From the NCBI GenBank assembly GCA_022826565.1, contig JAJDUP010000003.1, positions 124,001-188,000 on the forward strand: a stretch of 64,000 nt of DNA. Direction: 5' to 3'. The translations under genes were made by a program, and so were the position numbers. Origin of the DNA: Gemmatimonadota bacterium. GTDB lineage: Bacteria; Gemmatimonadota; Gemmatimonadetes; Longimicrobiales; Gaopeijiaceae. The notes under the pieces were generated by a model, which was not told where the DNA came from, ran no database searches, and saw nothing but the letters and a program-made list of their open reading frames with translations. Below, one piece after another: positions 41,518-51,114 of this stretch. Position 1 is the first letter of the stretch. Each line of letters starts with the position of its first letter.

Positions 41518-44417
41518 GGAAGTCTGTAGGCGTCACGCACCGGGCGCACCGGGCGCAAAAGCCACCAGGGGCGCCGGGTCCCGTCGGGTGAATGCCGAGC
41601 CGCGTGGCGGGTCAGCTTCAGCCACTGCCGGAACGCCTCGCGGGACCGGGCCGTGTCGACCGAGATGTCGCCGTAGCGGTCGCCCGGTCCCGCTTTCGTC
41701 ACCCGCACGGCCTGATGCCAGCAGTGCGCGCCCGAGATCGGGTCGGGCTGGACCGGGAAGGTCATGTTCTGGTGAACGCCGACATCCGTCCACCAGATGC
41801 GGGCCGTGTCGGGATCATCGGACCGGAAAGGGCCCGTGCCGTTCTTGCGGGAGATACCCCAATCGGTCCCTTCACGGTCGAGCGACACGGTCGCCATCGT
41901 CTGCCGCGGCCCGTCTCCCGTCTTCCACCGCCCCATGTGATGCGAGCACGCGACGACCCCGGGGTGGATGCCCTCGGTCACCCACGCCTTGACGACGAAG
42001 TGGCCGATCTGCGTCTCGACCCTCACCAGGTCGCCCGTCCCCACACCGATCCGCGCCGCATCGCCCGGGTTGAGCCACAGCGGATTGGTGTGCGCGATTT
42101 CGTTGAGCCACTTCGCGTTCGCACTGCGGGTGTGGATCTGGACGGGCAGACGGAATGTCGAGATGAGACACATCTGCCCGGGCTCCAGCGTGTCGCGGTG
42201 CACATGGCTGCGCACGTATCCGGGCACGGCCATCTCCGGCCATCCCCACTCGGCGAGCGTCCGGGACCAGAACTCGAGCCGGCCCGACGGCGTCGGAAAG
42301 CCCCGCCGCACCTCGCCGTTCACCGCGACGCCCACATGGCGGCGCCCCTCGCCGTCGCCGTCGAGCGGCGGGATCGGCACCACATTCGGCGACGGCGGCG
42401 GCGCGGCCCGCGTGTAGGCCCGCCCCGCCGCATCGACCTGCACATCCTCCAGCTCGGCTTCCGGCACGCGCTGCTCGTAGACGGGCCCCACCGCCGTGCC
42501 GACCTCGAAGGCGCCGTAGCGCCGCATGTACTCGAGCGGCGACAACCCTTCCCGTGCGGCGCGTTCCGGCAGACCCGGGACGGAGTTCTCGAAGATCCAC
42601 CCGTAATACTCGTCCACGGTCATCTTCTCCCCCGGCCGCTCCCGCGACTCGAAGAAGCGCCGGATGCCCCGTGAGCCGTCCGGATCGATCCTCCACGTCA
42701 GTTCAATCCAGAACTCGTTCTCTTCCCAAACCTCGCCAGGCGTGACATCGCGGGTGGACGACACCTTCTCGCCGAGGCGTTCACGCGCCGCCCGCAGGAC
42801 CGGCTGGCGGAATCCGATCCAGAGGCCGTCGTACTGCTCGTACGAGGTCAGGTCGTGGCGCTCCGACGAATGGCCCATCGGGAGCACGTAGTCGGCGAAG
42901 AAGGCGGTCTCGTTCCAGGTCGGGGTGAGCGCGACGTGGAGCCCGATGCGCTCGGGATCGGTCAGCATCTCGAGCCACGAGAAGCCGTCGGGATTGGTCC
43001 AGACGGGGTTGTAGACGCGGGTGAAATAGACGTCCAGACGACCGTCGCGCTCGGCGGTCAGGTGCGGCAGGAGGAACGACATCTCCATCAGGCTCAGCGG
43101 GTAGTCGGCGGGCCAGGTGAGCTCGTTCCAGCTTTCGGGATGGCGCGGGGGCATGCGGATCGGACGCGGCACGAACTTGTTCCAGGCGTTCGGGTAGGTT
43201 CCGCCGGGCACTGCCACCGCGCCCAGCAGCGCGTTGAGCAGGAAAAGCGTCCGCGCCACCTGCCAGCCGCCGAGGTTGCCAGCGGCCGCGCTCCGCCAGT
43301 TGTGGGTCGAGAGCCGGGTGCCCGCGCCGGCGACGATCTCGGCCGCCGCCTCGATGGTTTCGGCCGGGACCCCGCTCTCGGCGCCGGCAAACTCGAAGGT
43401 GTAGCCCTCGTAGAGGTCGTGCAGCACACGCTGGAAGGCCTCGAAGGTGGCGGGCTTGCCCGGGTGGTTTTCGGCCATGTAATCGCCCCAATTCCACCAC
43501 CGCTCCACGAATCCGGCGTTGTAGCAGCCCGTCCGGATCAGGTGGTTGGCGATCGCGAGCAGCACCGCCGCCTCGGAGCCCGGGTAGGTGGACAGCCAGT
43601 GGTCCGCGTGGGTGGCCGTGTTGGAGAGCCGCGTGTCGAAGACGATCAGCTTCGCGCCCCGCGCCTTGCCTTCCATGACCCGCTGGGCGTGCGGGTTGAA
43701 GTAGTGGCCGGCCTCCAGGTGACTGCTCACGAGCAGGATGACGTCGGCGTTCTCGTGGTCGGGACTGGGACGGTCCATCCCCATCCACAGGTGATAGCCG
43801 GCGCGCGCGCCCGAGGAGCAGATGTTGGTGTGCGAGTTGTGGCCATCCACGCCCCAGGCGGCGAGCGTGCGCTCGGTGAACCCGTCCTCGCCGGGACGTC
43901 CGACGTGGTACATGATCTCGCGGTGGCGGTCCTCGTCGATCGCCGCGCGGATCCGACCGGCGATGTCGTCGAGCGCCTCGTCCCAGCCGACCGGCTCCCA
44001 CTTCCCCTCCCCGCGGCCGCCCGCGCGCTTCAGCGGCGTAAGGATGCGGTCGGGATCGGTAAGCTGCGTGACGGTGGCCGGCCCCTTCGCGCAGTTGCGC
44101 CCGCGCGACCCCGGGTGCTCGGGATTGCCCTCGAACTTGCGCACCTCGAGGGTGTCGCGGTCGACGTAGGCCAGCAGCCCGCACGCCGACTCGCAGTTGA
44201 AGCAGGTCGTCGGTACCAGCATGTAGCGGCGCTCGACCCGCTCGGGCCACGCCTTCGAGTCGAGCTCGACCCAGTCGCTCCAGCGCTCCTTCGGCGGGAA
44301 GGCGGCCAGGTGGACGCGGCTGGCGCCCGGGTAGAAGGTCTCTCCGCGGGATTCGACGTCGGCGCGGGCCGCGGAGACGCGACGGTTGAGGTCGTCGAGG
44401 CTGCGGCGCGGGTTCAT
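41487..44417 (-). CDS. Molybdopterin (bis-MGD) oxidoreductase catalytic subunit
   Basis: The 976-residue product has an N-terminal [4Fe-4S] motif (Cys72, Cys75, Cys79, Cys109 followed by Lys111), a candidate Mo ligand Cys200 in TNICSSGARAGYH, and a C-terminal molybdopterin-binding domain (NPLWLNPGDAARIG). The N-terminus lacks a Tat signal, so the enzyme is likely cytosol-facing, as in SoeA-type sulfite dehydrogenases; polysulfide, thiosulfate and tetrathionate reductases are relatives. Partnered by an FeS-NrfD fusion (4-base overlap), a chaperone and a SulP transporter. The substrate is inferred from context only. Confidence 0.85.
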   Translation of the reverse strand: MNPRRSLDDLNRRVSAARADVESRGETFYPGASRVHLAAFPPKERWSDWVELDSKAWPERVERRYMLVPTTCFNCESACGLLAYVDRDTLEVRKFEGNPEHPGSRGRNCAKGPATVTQLTDPDRILTPLKRAGGRGEGKWEPVGWDEALDDIAGRIRAAIDEDRHREIMYHVGRPGEDGFTERTLAAWGVDGHNSHTNICSSGARAGYHLWMGMDRPSPDHENADVILLVSSHLEAGHYFNPHAQRVMEGKARGAKLIVFDTRLSNTATHADHWLSTYPGSEAAVLLAIANHLIRTGCYNAGFVERWWNWGDYMAENHPGKPATFEAFQRVLHDLYEGYTFEFAGAESGVPAETIEAAAEIVAGAGTRLSTHNWRSAAAGNLGGWQVARTLFLLNALLGAVAVPGGTYPNAWNKFVPRPIRMPPRHPESWNELTWPADYPLSLMEMSFLLPHLTAERDGRLDVYFTRVYNPVWTNPDGFSWLEMLTDPERIGLHVALTPTWNETAFFADYVLPMGHSSERHDLTSYEQYDGLWIGFRQPVLRAARERLGEKVSSTRDVTPGEVWEENEFWIELTWRIDPDGSRGIRRFFESRERPGEKMTVDEYYGWIFENSVPGLPERAAREGLSPLEYMRRYGAFEVGTAVGPVYEQRVPEAELEDVQVDAAGRAYTRAAPPPSPNVVPIPPLDGDGEGRRHVGVAVNGEVRRGFPTPSGRLEFWSRTLAEWGWPEMAVPGYVRSHVHRDTLEPGQMCLISTFRLPVQIHTRSANAKWLNEIAHTNPLWLNPGDAARIGVGTGDLVRVETQIGHFVVKAWVTEGIHPGVVACSHHMGRWKTGDGPRQTMATVSLDREGTDWGISRKNGTGPFRSDDPDTARIWWTDVGVHQNMTFPVQPDPISGAHCWHQAVRVTKAGPGDRYGDISVDTARSREAFRQWLKLTRHAARHSPDGTRRPWWLLRPVRPVRDAYRLPWNSSEPSAP

Positions 44418-45994
44418 GCGAGCGGCACCGACTGGCCGGCCTGCACGTAGGCGTGCTCGTACGCCAGAAGCGAGACGAGGCCGATGGGGACGACGATCCA
44501 GCCGAGCCAGGGCGCGGCCGCGCCGATCAGCGCACCGGCCAGCCCCAGCCGGAACCAGCCCCGGAAACGGCCGTGGGTCATCTCGCGTTCGGCGAGGCGG
44601 GCGTGGGCGGTGGGCGGCGGCATGAGGACCTCGCCGAGGATCATCAGGGCGTGGGCGCCGCTACCGAGAGCGAAGAGCTGCAGGGCGGCGGTGGTGGTGG
44701 TGCCGGTGGAAACCGTGGCTGCGCCGGCCCCCGCGGCACCGCTCAGGACGGGCAGAGCCATCGCCGCCAGCACGATCGCGCCGGACCCCGCCATGAGCGC
44801 CTGGACCAGGAAATGCGCCGGAAGCAGCGGGTTCTGCCACATGTCCCGCGCCTTGGCCTGACCGAAGAGGAAGGCGGTGTACACGGCAGTGAGGATCGCG
44901 AGGGCGCCGCCGGTCAGCCCGAGCCAGAGCGGCGGCGATGTACCCGTCCAGGCCACCGCGAAGTGGGCCGCCAGCACGGCGCCGTAGCCGCCGATGATGA
45001 AGCCGCCCCGCACCAGCCAACTGCGCCACTGCGGGCGCCGGAAGATGAGGTGGAAGCGCGTGGGGTGTTCGAGGTCCCAGATCAGGATCGCGCCGGTCAG
45101 CGCCAGGAAGACACCGGCCACAATCGGCGCGGTGAAGGTCCAGAGCGGACTCGCCGGGCCTATCACTCCGGCAAGCAACAACAGCAGCGGCGCCAGGTAC
45201 GCTCCCGCGCCGATGGATTTGGTCCAGGTGTAGAGCGACACGCGAAAGTCCCATGGCGCCCGGTGCGGGATGTCGTAGCTGAGCACCGCCGCCGCGGACG
45301 AGTTCCACGGCCCCGGATGCCCGGCCTTCACGCCGTGGTCCACCTCGCCCTGTTCGCTCCACATGAAAAGGCCGCCGGGCGGGCGCTGCGCCGCGATCGG
45401 ATCGAGGGTAACCTGGTCCCCACCCTTGTAGTACAGCTTCGGCCGCGTCTCCTTCTCGGGCCGCCGCACCGCCACCGGGTCGCGGTTGATGATCTGCGCG
45501 ACCCGCGACGACGGGTCGTTCATGTCGCCCACGAGCAGCGCCTCAGTCGGGCACACCACCACGCACGCCGGCTCCAGACCGATGTCGAGCCGATGCGCGC
45601 AGAAATTGCACTTCTCGGCCGAATGGTCGTCCGGATTGATGAAGATCGCGTCGTACGGACACGCCGCGATGCACGCCTTGCACCCGATGCACGCGTCCTT
45701 GTCGAAATCGACGATCCCGTCCTCCCGCTTGAACATGGCCGAGGTCGGACAGGCGGAGACGCACGGCGGTGCCTCGCACTGGTTGCAGCGGGTAACCTGG
45801 AACGAGCGCCGCGCCTGCGGGAAGGCGCCGGTGTCGACGTACTTCACGTACGTGCGCGTGACCGAGAGGGGCACCTCGTTCTCCGACTTGCAGGCGGTGG
45901 TGCAGGCGTGGCAGCCGATGCAGCGGGTCTGATCGACCACCTTCGCCCACGCGGGGCGGCGGGTCGGGGTTGCGGGTTCGGGTTCGACGGACAC
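44414..45994 (-). CDS. Fused four-cluster ferredoxin and NrfD membrane subunit
   Basis: The 526-residue product (GTG at 45994) has 16 Cys in four [4Fe-4S] motifs within about the first 175 residues (CIGCHACTTACK, CNQCEAPPCVSACP, CIGCKACIAACP, CNFCAHRLDIGLEPACVVVC). A NrfD/PsrC-like region of 8-9 membrane helices follows from about 250. These are normally two genes (B and C subunits); here they are one. Role: pass electrons between the Mo subunit and the quinone pool. The frame extends to 46507 but the added residues lack coding character. Confidence 0.88.
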   Translation of the reverse strand: MSVEPEPATPTRRPAWAKVVDQTRCIGCHACTTACKSENEVPLSVTRTYVKYVDTGAFPQARRSFQVTRCNQCEAPPCVSACPTSAMFKREDGIVDFDKDACIGCKACIAACPYDAIFINPDDHSAEKCNFCAHRLDIGLEPACVVVCPTEALLVGDMNDPSSRVAQIINRDPVAVRRPEKETRPKLYYKGGDQVTLDPIAAQRPPGGLFMWSEQGEVDHGVKAGHPGPWNSSAAAVLSYDIPHRAPWDFRVSLYTWTKSIGAGAYLAPLLLLLAGVIGPASPLWTFTAPIVAGVFLALTGAILIWDLEHPTRFHLIFRRPQWRSWLVRGGFIIGGYGAVLAAHFAVAWTGTSPPLWLGLTGGALAILTAVYTAFLFGQAKARDMWQNPLLPAHFLVQALMAGSGAIVLAAMALPVLSGAAGAGAATVSTGTTTTAALQLFALGSGAHALMILGEVLMPPPTAHARLAEREMTHGRFRGWFRLGLAGALIGAAAPWLGWIVVPIGLVSLLAYEHAYVQAGQSVPLA

Positions 45995-46259
45995 GTGAAG
46001 TGTTCGGCCTCGGTCGTTTGGTCGCGGTTGCCAGCGTCCCTTCACAATAGACGCAGGCGCGGAATGTGAACAGGTGACCCGCCGGGGAACCGGGAACGAT
46101 AACCGGTCCGCCCCGCGGCGAGACGTCCGATGCACGCTGACGGACAGACGCCGGTCGTCCCGGATTTCGGATTCGACGATTTGGGGTATCTTGGTGCAAC
46201 GCCTGGAATGAGGTGTCGTTTCCGGCATTGCTCCCGATACGGAGGTCTCTGCCCGAACC

Positions 46260-47066
46260 ATGAAGGCTTGTCTGTTCGCGGGCGACCGCCTCGTCCTGGC
46301 CGAAGGGGCTGCGGACCTCCCATCCCTGGAGGAAGCGAAGCGCTGGGCAGCCGGGGATGGCGACTGGTTCCGGGTCGATGCGGGCGCGACGTCGGTAATG
46401 GCCGCGCAGACGAGTGGACGATGGGATGCCAAACCGGGCGTCGCGGCGATTGGTCTTCGGGCCGTTCTGGCGTTGTTGCCCGAGCCGTCCCTCACCCTGG
46501 CCCTCACCGCGGCGCACCTCGCACGATGGCGGCGAACCTCGCGGTATTGCGGCGTGTGCGGATCGCGGACCGCCCGATCGCCGCGACACCGGGCGATGGT
46601 GTGCGGGTCGTGCGGTCATCTCTCCTTCCCGAAGGTGTCGCCGGCCGTGATCGTTCAGGTCACGCGGGGGCGGGAGATCCTCCTTGGACGGTCACACCGC
46701 CATCCGCAGGGCTCGTATTCGGTTCTGGCGGGGTTCGTCGATCCGGGAGAGAGCCTGGAGGACGCCGTGCGGCGGGAAATCGAGGAGGAATCGGGGGTCC
46801 GCGTACGCGACATCCGGTACTTCGGAAGCCAGCCGTGGCCGTTTCCGGACTCGCTGATGGTCGGCTTCACGGCCGTGTACGCGGGTGGTGACTTGCGGAA
46901 CGAGGACGATGAACTGGAAGACGTAGACTGGTTCACAGCCGATGCGCTGCCGCCGGTGCCGCCGTCGTACAGCATCGCCCGGGCGCTCATCGACGACTTC
47001 GCCAGGCACAACGGGATCGATCCGGCGACGGTCCCGACCTGGCAGAGGACCACACGCCCCCGGTAA
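46260..47066 (+). CDS. nudC: NAD(+) diphosphatase (NADH pyrophosphatase)
   Basis: The 268-residue product has a four-Cys zinc ribbon (YCGVCG and VCGSCG), a Nudix box GFVDPGESLEDAVRREIEEE, and the NudC-specific SQPWPFPDSLM motif after it. NudC hydrolyses NADH to NMNH and AMP and removes NAD caps from RNA in the cytosol. The divergent 265-base gap to the molybdoenzyme operon has no evident operator. Start ATG at 46260. Confidence 0.92.
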   Translation: MKACLFAGDRLVLAEGAADLPSLEEAKRWAAGDGDWFRVDAGATSVMAAQTSGRWDAKPGVAAIGLRAVLALLPEPSLTLALTAAHLARWRRTSRYCGVCGSRTARSPRHRAMVCGSCGHLSFPKVSPAVIVQVTRGREILLGRSHRHPQGSYSVLAGFVDPGESLEDAVRREIEEESGVRVRDIRYFGSQPWPFPDSLMVGFTAVYAGGDLRNEDDELEDVDWFTADALPPVPPSYSIARALIDDFARHNGIDPATVPTWQRTTRPR

Positions 47067-47125
47067 CCCCGGTCCCGTTACCATTGTTCGGTCGCAGATC
47101 GTCACTCCAACAGTTGACGCAGCCC

Positions 47126-47497
47126 ATGACCAGATCGATCCTGACCGCCATCGCCGCCGCTGCATTCACCGCCGGCTGCGCCACCACGCCCGCCGGCCCG
47201 CCGCCCTTCGACCCGATCGGCAGCTACACCTACACGGCCTACATGGAGGGACAGCCCCTCCCCGGGACGATGACCATCGTGCAAGGGGAAGACGGATACG
47301 AGGGCACGATCCAAAGCGACGTGTTCCCGCCAATCTCCATCACGTCCGTAGTCGTGGAGGGGCAGACCGGGCTGATCGAGGCCGCCGGGCCCGCCGGCCC
47401 CATCGTCATCGAGTTCGTAGCCACGGAGGCCATGATCGAGGGGACATGGGTGATGGGGGAGGAGGGCGGCGGCTTCAGCGCCATCAAGATCGGCTGA
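47126..47497 (+). CDS. Small lipoprotein, unknown function
   Basis: The ATG at 47126 starts a signal peptide with lipobox (AAFTAGC, Cys18); an in-frame ATG at 47084 would bury it. The mature 106 residues have a beta-strand-rich pattern (GSYTYTAYMEGQPLPGTMTI, VVEGQTGLIEAAGPAGP, IEFVATEAMIEGTWVMGEE), resembling small lipocalin-like or DUF-type lipoproteins. It follows NudC by 59 bases. A regulatory array (47518-47560) lies just after its stop codon. Confidence 0.65.
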   Translation: MTRSILTAIAAAAFTAGCATTPAGPPPFDPIGSYTYTAYMEGQPLPGTMTIVQGEDGYEGTIQSDVFPPISITSVVVEGQTGLIEAAGPAGPIVIEFVATEAMIEGTWVMGEEGGGFSAIKIG

Positions 47498-47517
47498 CGG
47501 TACACGGCCGTGTTCGC

Positions 47518-47560
47518 ACTGTAAAGCAAATATTACATTATGTAATGTTTGTTTTACATT
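47518..47560. promoter_or_regulatory. 43-bp TGTAA/TTACA array, site 1
   Basis: Elements ACTGTAA, N8, TTACATTATGTAA (perfect 13-bp palindrome), N8 and TTACATT, arranged symmetrically around 47539. Each flank reads as a TGTAAW-N6-WTTACA dyad. The region is the most AT-rich of the area. It lies between two convergent genes, which is odd for an operator. Confidence 0.65.
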
Positions 47561-47569
47561 GGGAGCCGG

Positions 47570-48844
47570 TCAACCCAGGTAGCGCAGCACCGACAACGCA
47601 ACCGCCCGCGCTCCGTCAACCAGGTCGCGGAGGGCGATGGACTCGTTCTCGCGGTGGGCGCCGCACACATCCCCCGGGCCGAAGAGCACGCCGGGAGTCC
47701 GTCCCGCGTTGACCAGGTGGCGGAGGTCGGAGCCGTAGGGCACCCCCACGGGGTCGCTGCCGCCCAGTCCCAGATCGCGGGCCGCTCCCCGCACCGCCGT
47801 CACGATGGCGGCGTCGGCGGGCGTGTCGCAGGGAGCAAACTGCCCGCCCCACCAGTCGACCCGGGCAGGGCGTTCGCGCAGGAAATCGTGCCCCTCGCAA
47901 CACGCGGCGACCCGCGCCTCGAATGCCGTTCGGGCGGCCGTGACATCTTCGTGCACCGCCACTCCGAACCGCCCCTCCGCCCGCACCGTCTCCGGCACCG
48001 ACGAAGCCCACTCCCCGCCTCGCACCGTCCCGATGCAGATGGGATAGGGGGATGGATAGCCGGCCAGGCGCGCCTCCGTCACGGCCGCGTTGCGCTCGGC
48101 CTCGAAGTCCATGAGGTCGTGGTAGAGGAGCATGAAGTTCTCGAGTGCGCTCACGCCCTCATGGCGCATCGCTCCATGCGCGGCGCGACCCGGGACGGTG
48201 AGTCGGAAGTTGAGCGCCCCCGCCTGCGCCGTCGCGACCTCCAGCCGGGTCGGTTCGAGCACGATCGCCCCGTCGCCCACGTGGCCCCGCAGCACGGCCG
48301 CGAGCGTGCCGAGACCGCCATCCTCCTCCCCGATCACCGACTGGACCAGAAGCGACCCGCGCAGCGCGGCGCCCGAATCGAGGACGGCCCTGACCCCCGC
48401 CAGGCCGGCGACGAGCGGCCCCTTCATGTCCAGCACACCGCGCCCGTAGACCCGTCCTCCCCTGACGTCCATCTCGAAGGGCGGCGAGGTCCACCGTCCC
48501 CGGTCGCCGGGCGGGACCACGTCGACGTGCCCGTTCAGGACCAGCACCGGGCCCGCATCGGCGCTCTTCATCATCCCCACCACCCCCAGTGGATCCGTCC
48601 TGGCGATCTCGGTCGTGTAGTCGGGATGGCGGCTCAATGCGGCCTCGTCGATCTCCCAGACGTCGAGATCGAGGCCCAGTTGGGCCAGAACATCGGCGAC
48701 GTATTCCTGTGCGGGCCGTTCCCGGCCGTCCCAGCTCGGAATCGCCACCAAGCCGGCCAGCGTGGCGAGCAGCCAGTCCTCGTCGACCAGGGACAGCGCC
48801 ACCCTCTCGCGCGCGTCCAGCGACCCCGCCCGACTCGCCTTCAC
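47570..48844 (-). CDS. M20 family deacylase (ArgE/DapE-like, copy 2)
   Basis: The 424-residue product has all M20 zinc and catalytic sites: GHVDVV, GVLDMKG, the catalytic GEEDGG, LEPT and the final GAHRENE, with a central dimerisation domain (VPGRAAHGAMRHEG). It belongs to the acetylornithine deacetylase / succinyl-diaminopimelate desuccinylase group and has no signal peptide, so it is probably cytosolic. It starts 4 bases after the stop of the LVIVD gene, implying one transcript. Confidence 0.88.
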   Translation of the reverse strand: MKASRAGSLDARERVALSLVDEDWLLATLAGLVAIPSWDGRERPAQEYVADVLAQLGLDLDVWEIDEAALSRHPDYTTEIARTDPLGVVGMMKSADAGPVLVLNGHVDVVPPGDRGRWTSPPFEMDVRGGRVYGRGVLDMKGPLVAGLAGVRAVLDSGAALRGSLLVQSVIGEEDGGLGTLAAVLRGHVGDGAIVLEPTRLEVATAQAGALNFRLTVPGRAAHGAMRHEGVSALENFMLLYHDLMDFEAERNAAVTEARLAGYPSPYPICIGTVRGGEWASSVPETVRAEGRFGVAVHEDVTAARTAFEARVAACCEGHDFLRERPARVDWWGGQFAPCDTPADAAIVTAVRGAARDLGLGGSDPVGVPYGSDLRHLVNAGRTPGVLFGPGDVCGAHRENESIALRDLVDGARAVALSVLRYLG

Positions 48845-48848
48845 GCTG

Positions 48849-50942
48849 CTACGGCGACTCCGAGAACCTCATCGCCCACAGGCCCGAGTTGATGTCGGCG
48901 AACCACACGAGATCACCGTGCGGCATCACGCTCCACGCGCCCGGCGAGTTGGGAATGAACCCGACCGGGTCGAACGCCTTGTAGACCGAGATCTCGCGGC
49001 CCTGCGTGTACAGGTTGCCCATCAGCTCGCCGGAAACGTCGACCAGCCGCATTCCGCCCTCGTAGTAGGCCTGGTAGAGGATGTCGTTCTCGACCCAGAT
49101 GTTGTGCGTACCGAACTCCGAGACCTCGTAGCGCGCGACCATCCTGGGACTGGCGGGATCGTCGAAGTCGATCACCTGGATGTAGCCCCAGCTGGCCCGC
49201 GGGTAGCCGCCCCGCCCCGTCTCGGGATCGTACTTCTGGCGGAAGTCGGGGCCGACGCCTTCCCACGCCATTCCCTCGCGCGTCAGGATCTCGTCGCCGA
49301 TGAAGACGTAGAACTTGCCCGCCGACTCGGAGTAGTACGGGAAGACCGCGTGCGTGGCGCCGGTAGGGACGGGGTAGTTGGTCACGAAAACGGGGTTTTC
49401 GATCGTGCCTCCCCAGCGACCGTTCCCCACGTCGACGACGACCAGGCCGGTTCCCCACTCGGCCGAATACGCAATCCCGTCGTGCACCCACACATCGTGC
49501 ACGCGGCTGTTCGGGTGATCGTATTCGGAGACGTACCTCGGGTTGTAGAGGTCGCGCACGTCGAGGATCACATACTTGTCGCCGTTGGCGAGGGCGAAGA
49601 GGTAGTCGTTGGTGGGGAAGGCGTTGTGGACGCCGCCGGTCAGCCCCTCCGTGTATTCGGCGGCGATGACGGGGTGGGCCGGATCGGCCAGGTCGAGGAT
49701 CACCACACCGTTTCTCCGGTTCGACGCACCCTCGCGCGTGAGAGACGCGTAGCTCCCGTCGGGGGACACCTTCACGTCGTTGATGGACCGCGCGTCGACC
49801 TGAATGGAGTCGGTCTTGACGACGTTGTCGGGATCGGTCACGTCGAAGACGAAGCCGTGCCCGTCGGACTGCTTGGCGCCGACCAGGGCGTAGTCGCGCC
49901 CGTCCATCCCCGTGAAGACCCAGAAATCGGTGCTGTAGACGCGCTCCTGGCGGCCGCGTCCCACGATCTCCATCGAACGAGCCGCCTCGCGCGGCACGGC
50001 CTCGAAGGTGCTGGCCGCGCGCAGGTGCCCGGAGCGCGCCACCACGGTGAACTCGCCCGGCACATCGGCCACAATCTTGCCGTCCAGCATCTGACCGGGC
50101 GCGGCTGGCGCGATCACCCCCGGCGCGGGTACGTAGGAATGGCTCCACTCGATCGGCGCGTCCCCGAGCACGTCGCCGGCCGCGTCGCGCACGACCGCCG
50201 TGAAGGTCTGCACGTCGCCGGCTCGCACGACCTCGTTGCCGGGCCCGCCGACGACCTCCAGCGTGGCACCGGTGAACTCGCGCACCGCCCCGTCGAGCGC
50301 CCCCGTCACACCCTCGAAGGCGGCTTCGATGCGCACCTCCCCCGGGGCCACGCCCCGAACGTGCCCGAAGGCGTCGGCCACCGCCCGCGTCGGGTCGCTG
50401 GTCGTCCATGCGAACTCGGCGCCCGGGCGCTCGGTGCCGTCGGCGTGCAGCGCGACCGCGGTGTGCGTCACCGTGCTGCCCTCGAAGATCGGGCCCGGCC
50501 GCTCCACTTCGACCCGCACGACCGGCGGCCACTCCACCACGACCGGCACGGCGCGCTGCAGCGGCGTGCCATCGGGCCCGGGGCGCACCGTCGTGACGAC
50601 GACCTCCCACTCGCCCACTTCCAGCGCGGTGACGGTGGACCGCTGCACCTCCCCGCCTCCACCGCCCCCGCCGCCGTCGATCGACAGGCTGCGGCGCGCT
50701 CCAACCACGCGGACAGGTTCGGCCACGGCCCGTCCGGCGTCGTCCACGACCCGGATGGTCAGGGTGGCGCTCCCACCGCGCTCGAGGACCAGGCCAGGCG
50801 GGTCCACTTCGATCCGCAATGCGGTTTGCGCGTGCAGGACGCCGACGGCTTGATCGCCCATCGCGGGCAGGGCGACCGTGCATACGAGCACTCCGAGAAC
50901 GGCGGCGGCAGACCGGGCGGGGCAGGCGGGCGAACGGGGCAT
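48849..50942 (-). CDS. Secreted LVIVD-repeat protein with Ig-like domains (copy 2)
   Basis: From the ATG at 50942, with AGGAAGG upstream, the 697-residue product has a signal peptide (AAVLGVLVCTVALPAMG), Ig-like segments (about 40-330, with a Gly run near 105) and LVIVD-type propeller repeats. It shares whole blocks with copy 1 at 5266-7344 (TKTDSIQVDARSIND-type, EGASNRRNGVVILDLADPAHP). It is likely periplasmic or surface-exposed; function unknown. The longer frame to 51233 crosses the regulatory gap and is not used. It forms an operon with the M20 gene. Confidence 0.82.
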   Translation of the reverse strand: MPRSPACPARSAAAVLGVLVCTVALPAMGDQAVGVLHAQTALRIEVDPPGLVLERGGSATLTIRVVDDAGRAVAEPVRVVGARRSLSIDGGGGGGGGEVQRSTVTALEVGEWEVVVTTVRPGPDGTPLQRAVPVVVEWPPVVRVEVERPGPIFEGSTVTHTAVALHADGTERPGAEFAWTTSDPTRAVADAFGHVRGVAPGEVRIEAAFEGVTGALDGAVREFTGATLEVVGGPGNEVVRAGDVQTFTAVVRDAAGDVLGDAPIEWSHSYVPAPGVIAPAAPGQMLDGKIVADVPGEFTVVARSGHLRAASTFEAVPREAARSMEIVGRGRQERVYSTDFWVFTGMDGRDYALVGAKQSDGHGFVFDVTDPDNVVKTDSIQVDARSINDVKVSPDGSYASLTREGASNRRNGVVILDLADPAHPVIAAEYTEGLTGGVHNAFPTNDYLFALANGDKYVILDVRDLYNPRYVSEYDHPNSRVHDVWVHDGIAYSAEWGTGLVVVDVGNGRWGGTIENPVFVTNYPVPTGATHAVFPYYSESAGKFYVFIGDEILTREGMAWEGVGPDFRQKYDPETGRGGYPRASWGYIQVIDFDDPASPRMVARYEVSEFGTHNIWVENDILYQAYYEGGMRLVDVSGELMGNLYTQGREISVYKAFDPVGFIPNSPGAWSVMPHGDLVWFADINSGLWAMRFSESP

Positions 50943-51084
50943 GGCTGGCAATCCTTCCTGGGGCGCGGACAAGTCAGCTGAAATAATGCGGCGGCAGGAC
51001 ACTCCGAGCCAGCCATTCACCGGGGCGGCCCGCGACCCCCGCGCCCGTGTGCAGCGGCGACCCGAAGGTGATAGCGACCTATCG

Positions 51085-51114
51085 CGACATGTCTCTTTAC
51101 TTCTCGATATGTCG
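51085..51114. promoter_or_regulatory. Candidate PadR-type operator between LVIVD and PadR genes
   Basis: Arms CGACATGTC (51085-51093) and GATATGTCG (51106-51114) are reverse complements with one mismatch. A second small dyad GATAG-CGAC-CTATC lies at 51070-51083, and an AT-rich GATATATC follows near 51128. It sits in the divergent promoter region, so it could control both the PadR gene and the LVIVD-M20 operon. Confidence 0.45.

Noticed and set aside
47502..47513. 12-bp palindrome ACACGGCCGTGT after the lipoprotein gene
   Set aside because: Short and GC-rich; such palindromes are expected by chance in this composition.
48913..50883. 656-codon minus-strand frame inside the LVIVD gene
   Set aside because: Out-of-frame translation of the LVIVD gene, low-complexity Arg/Gly sequence.
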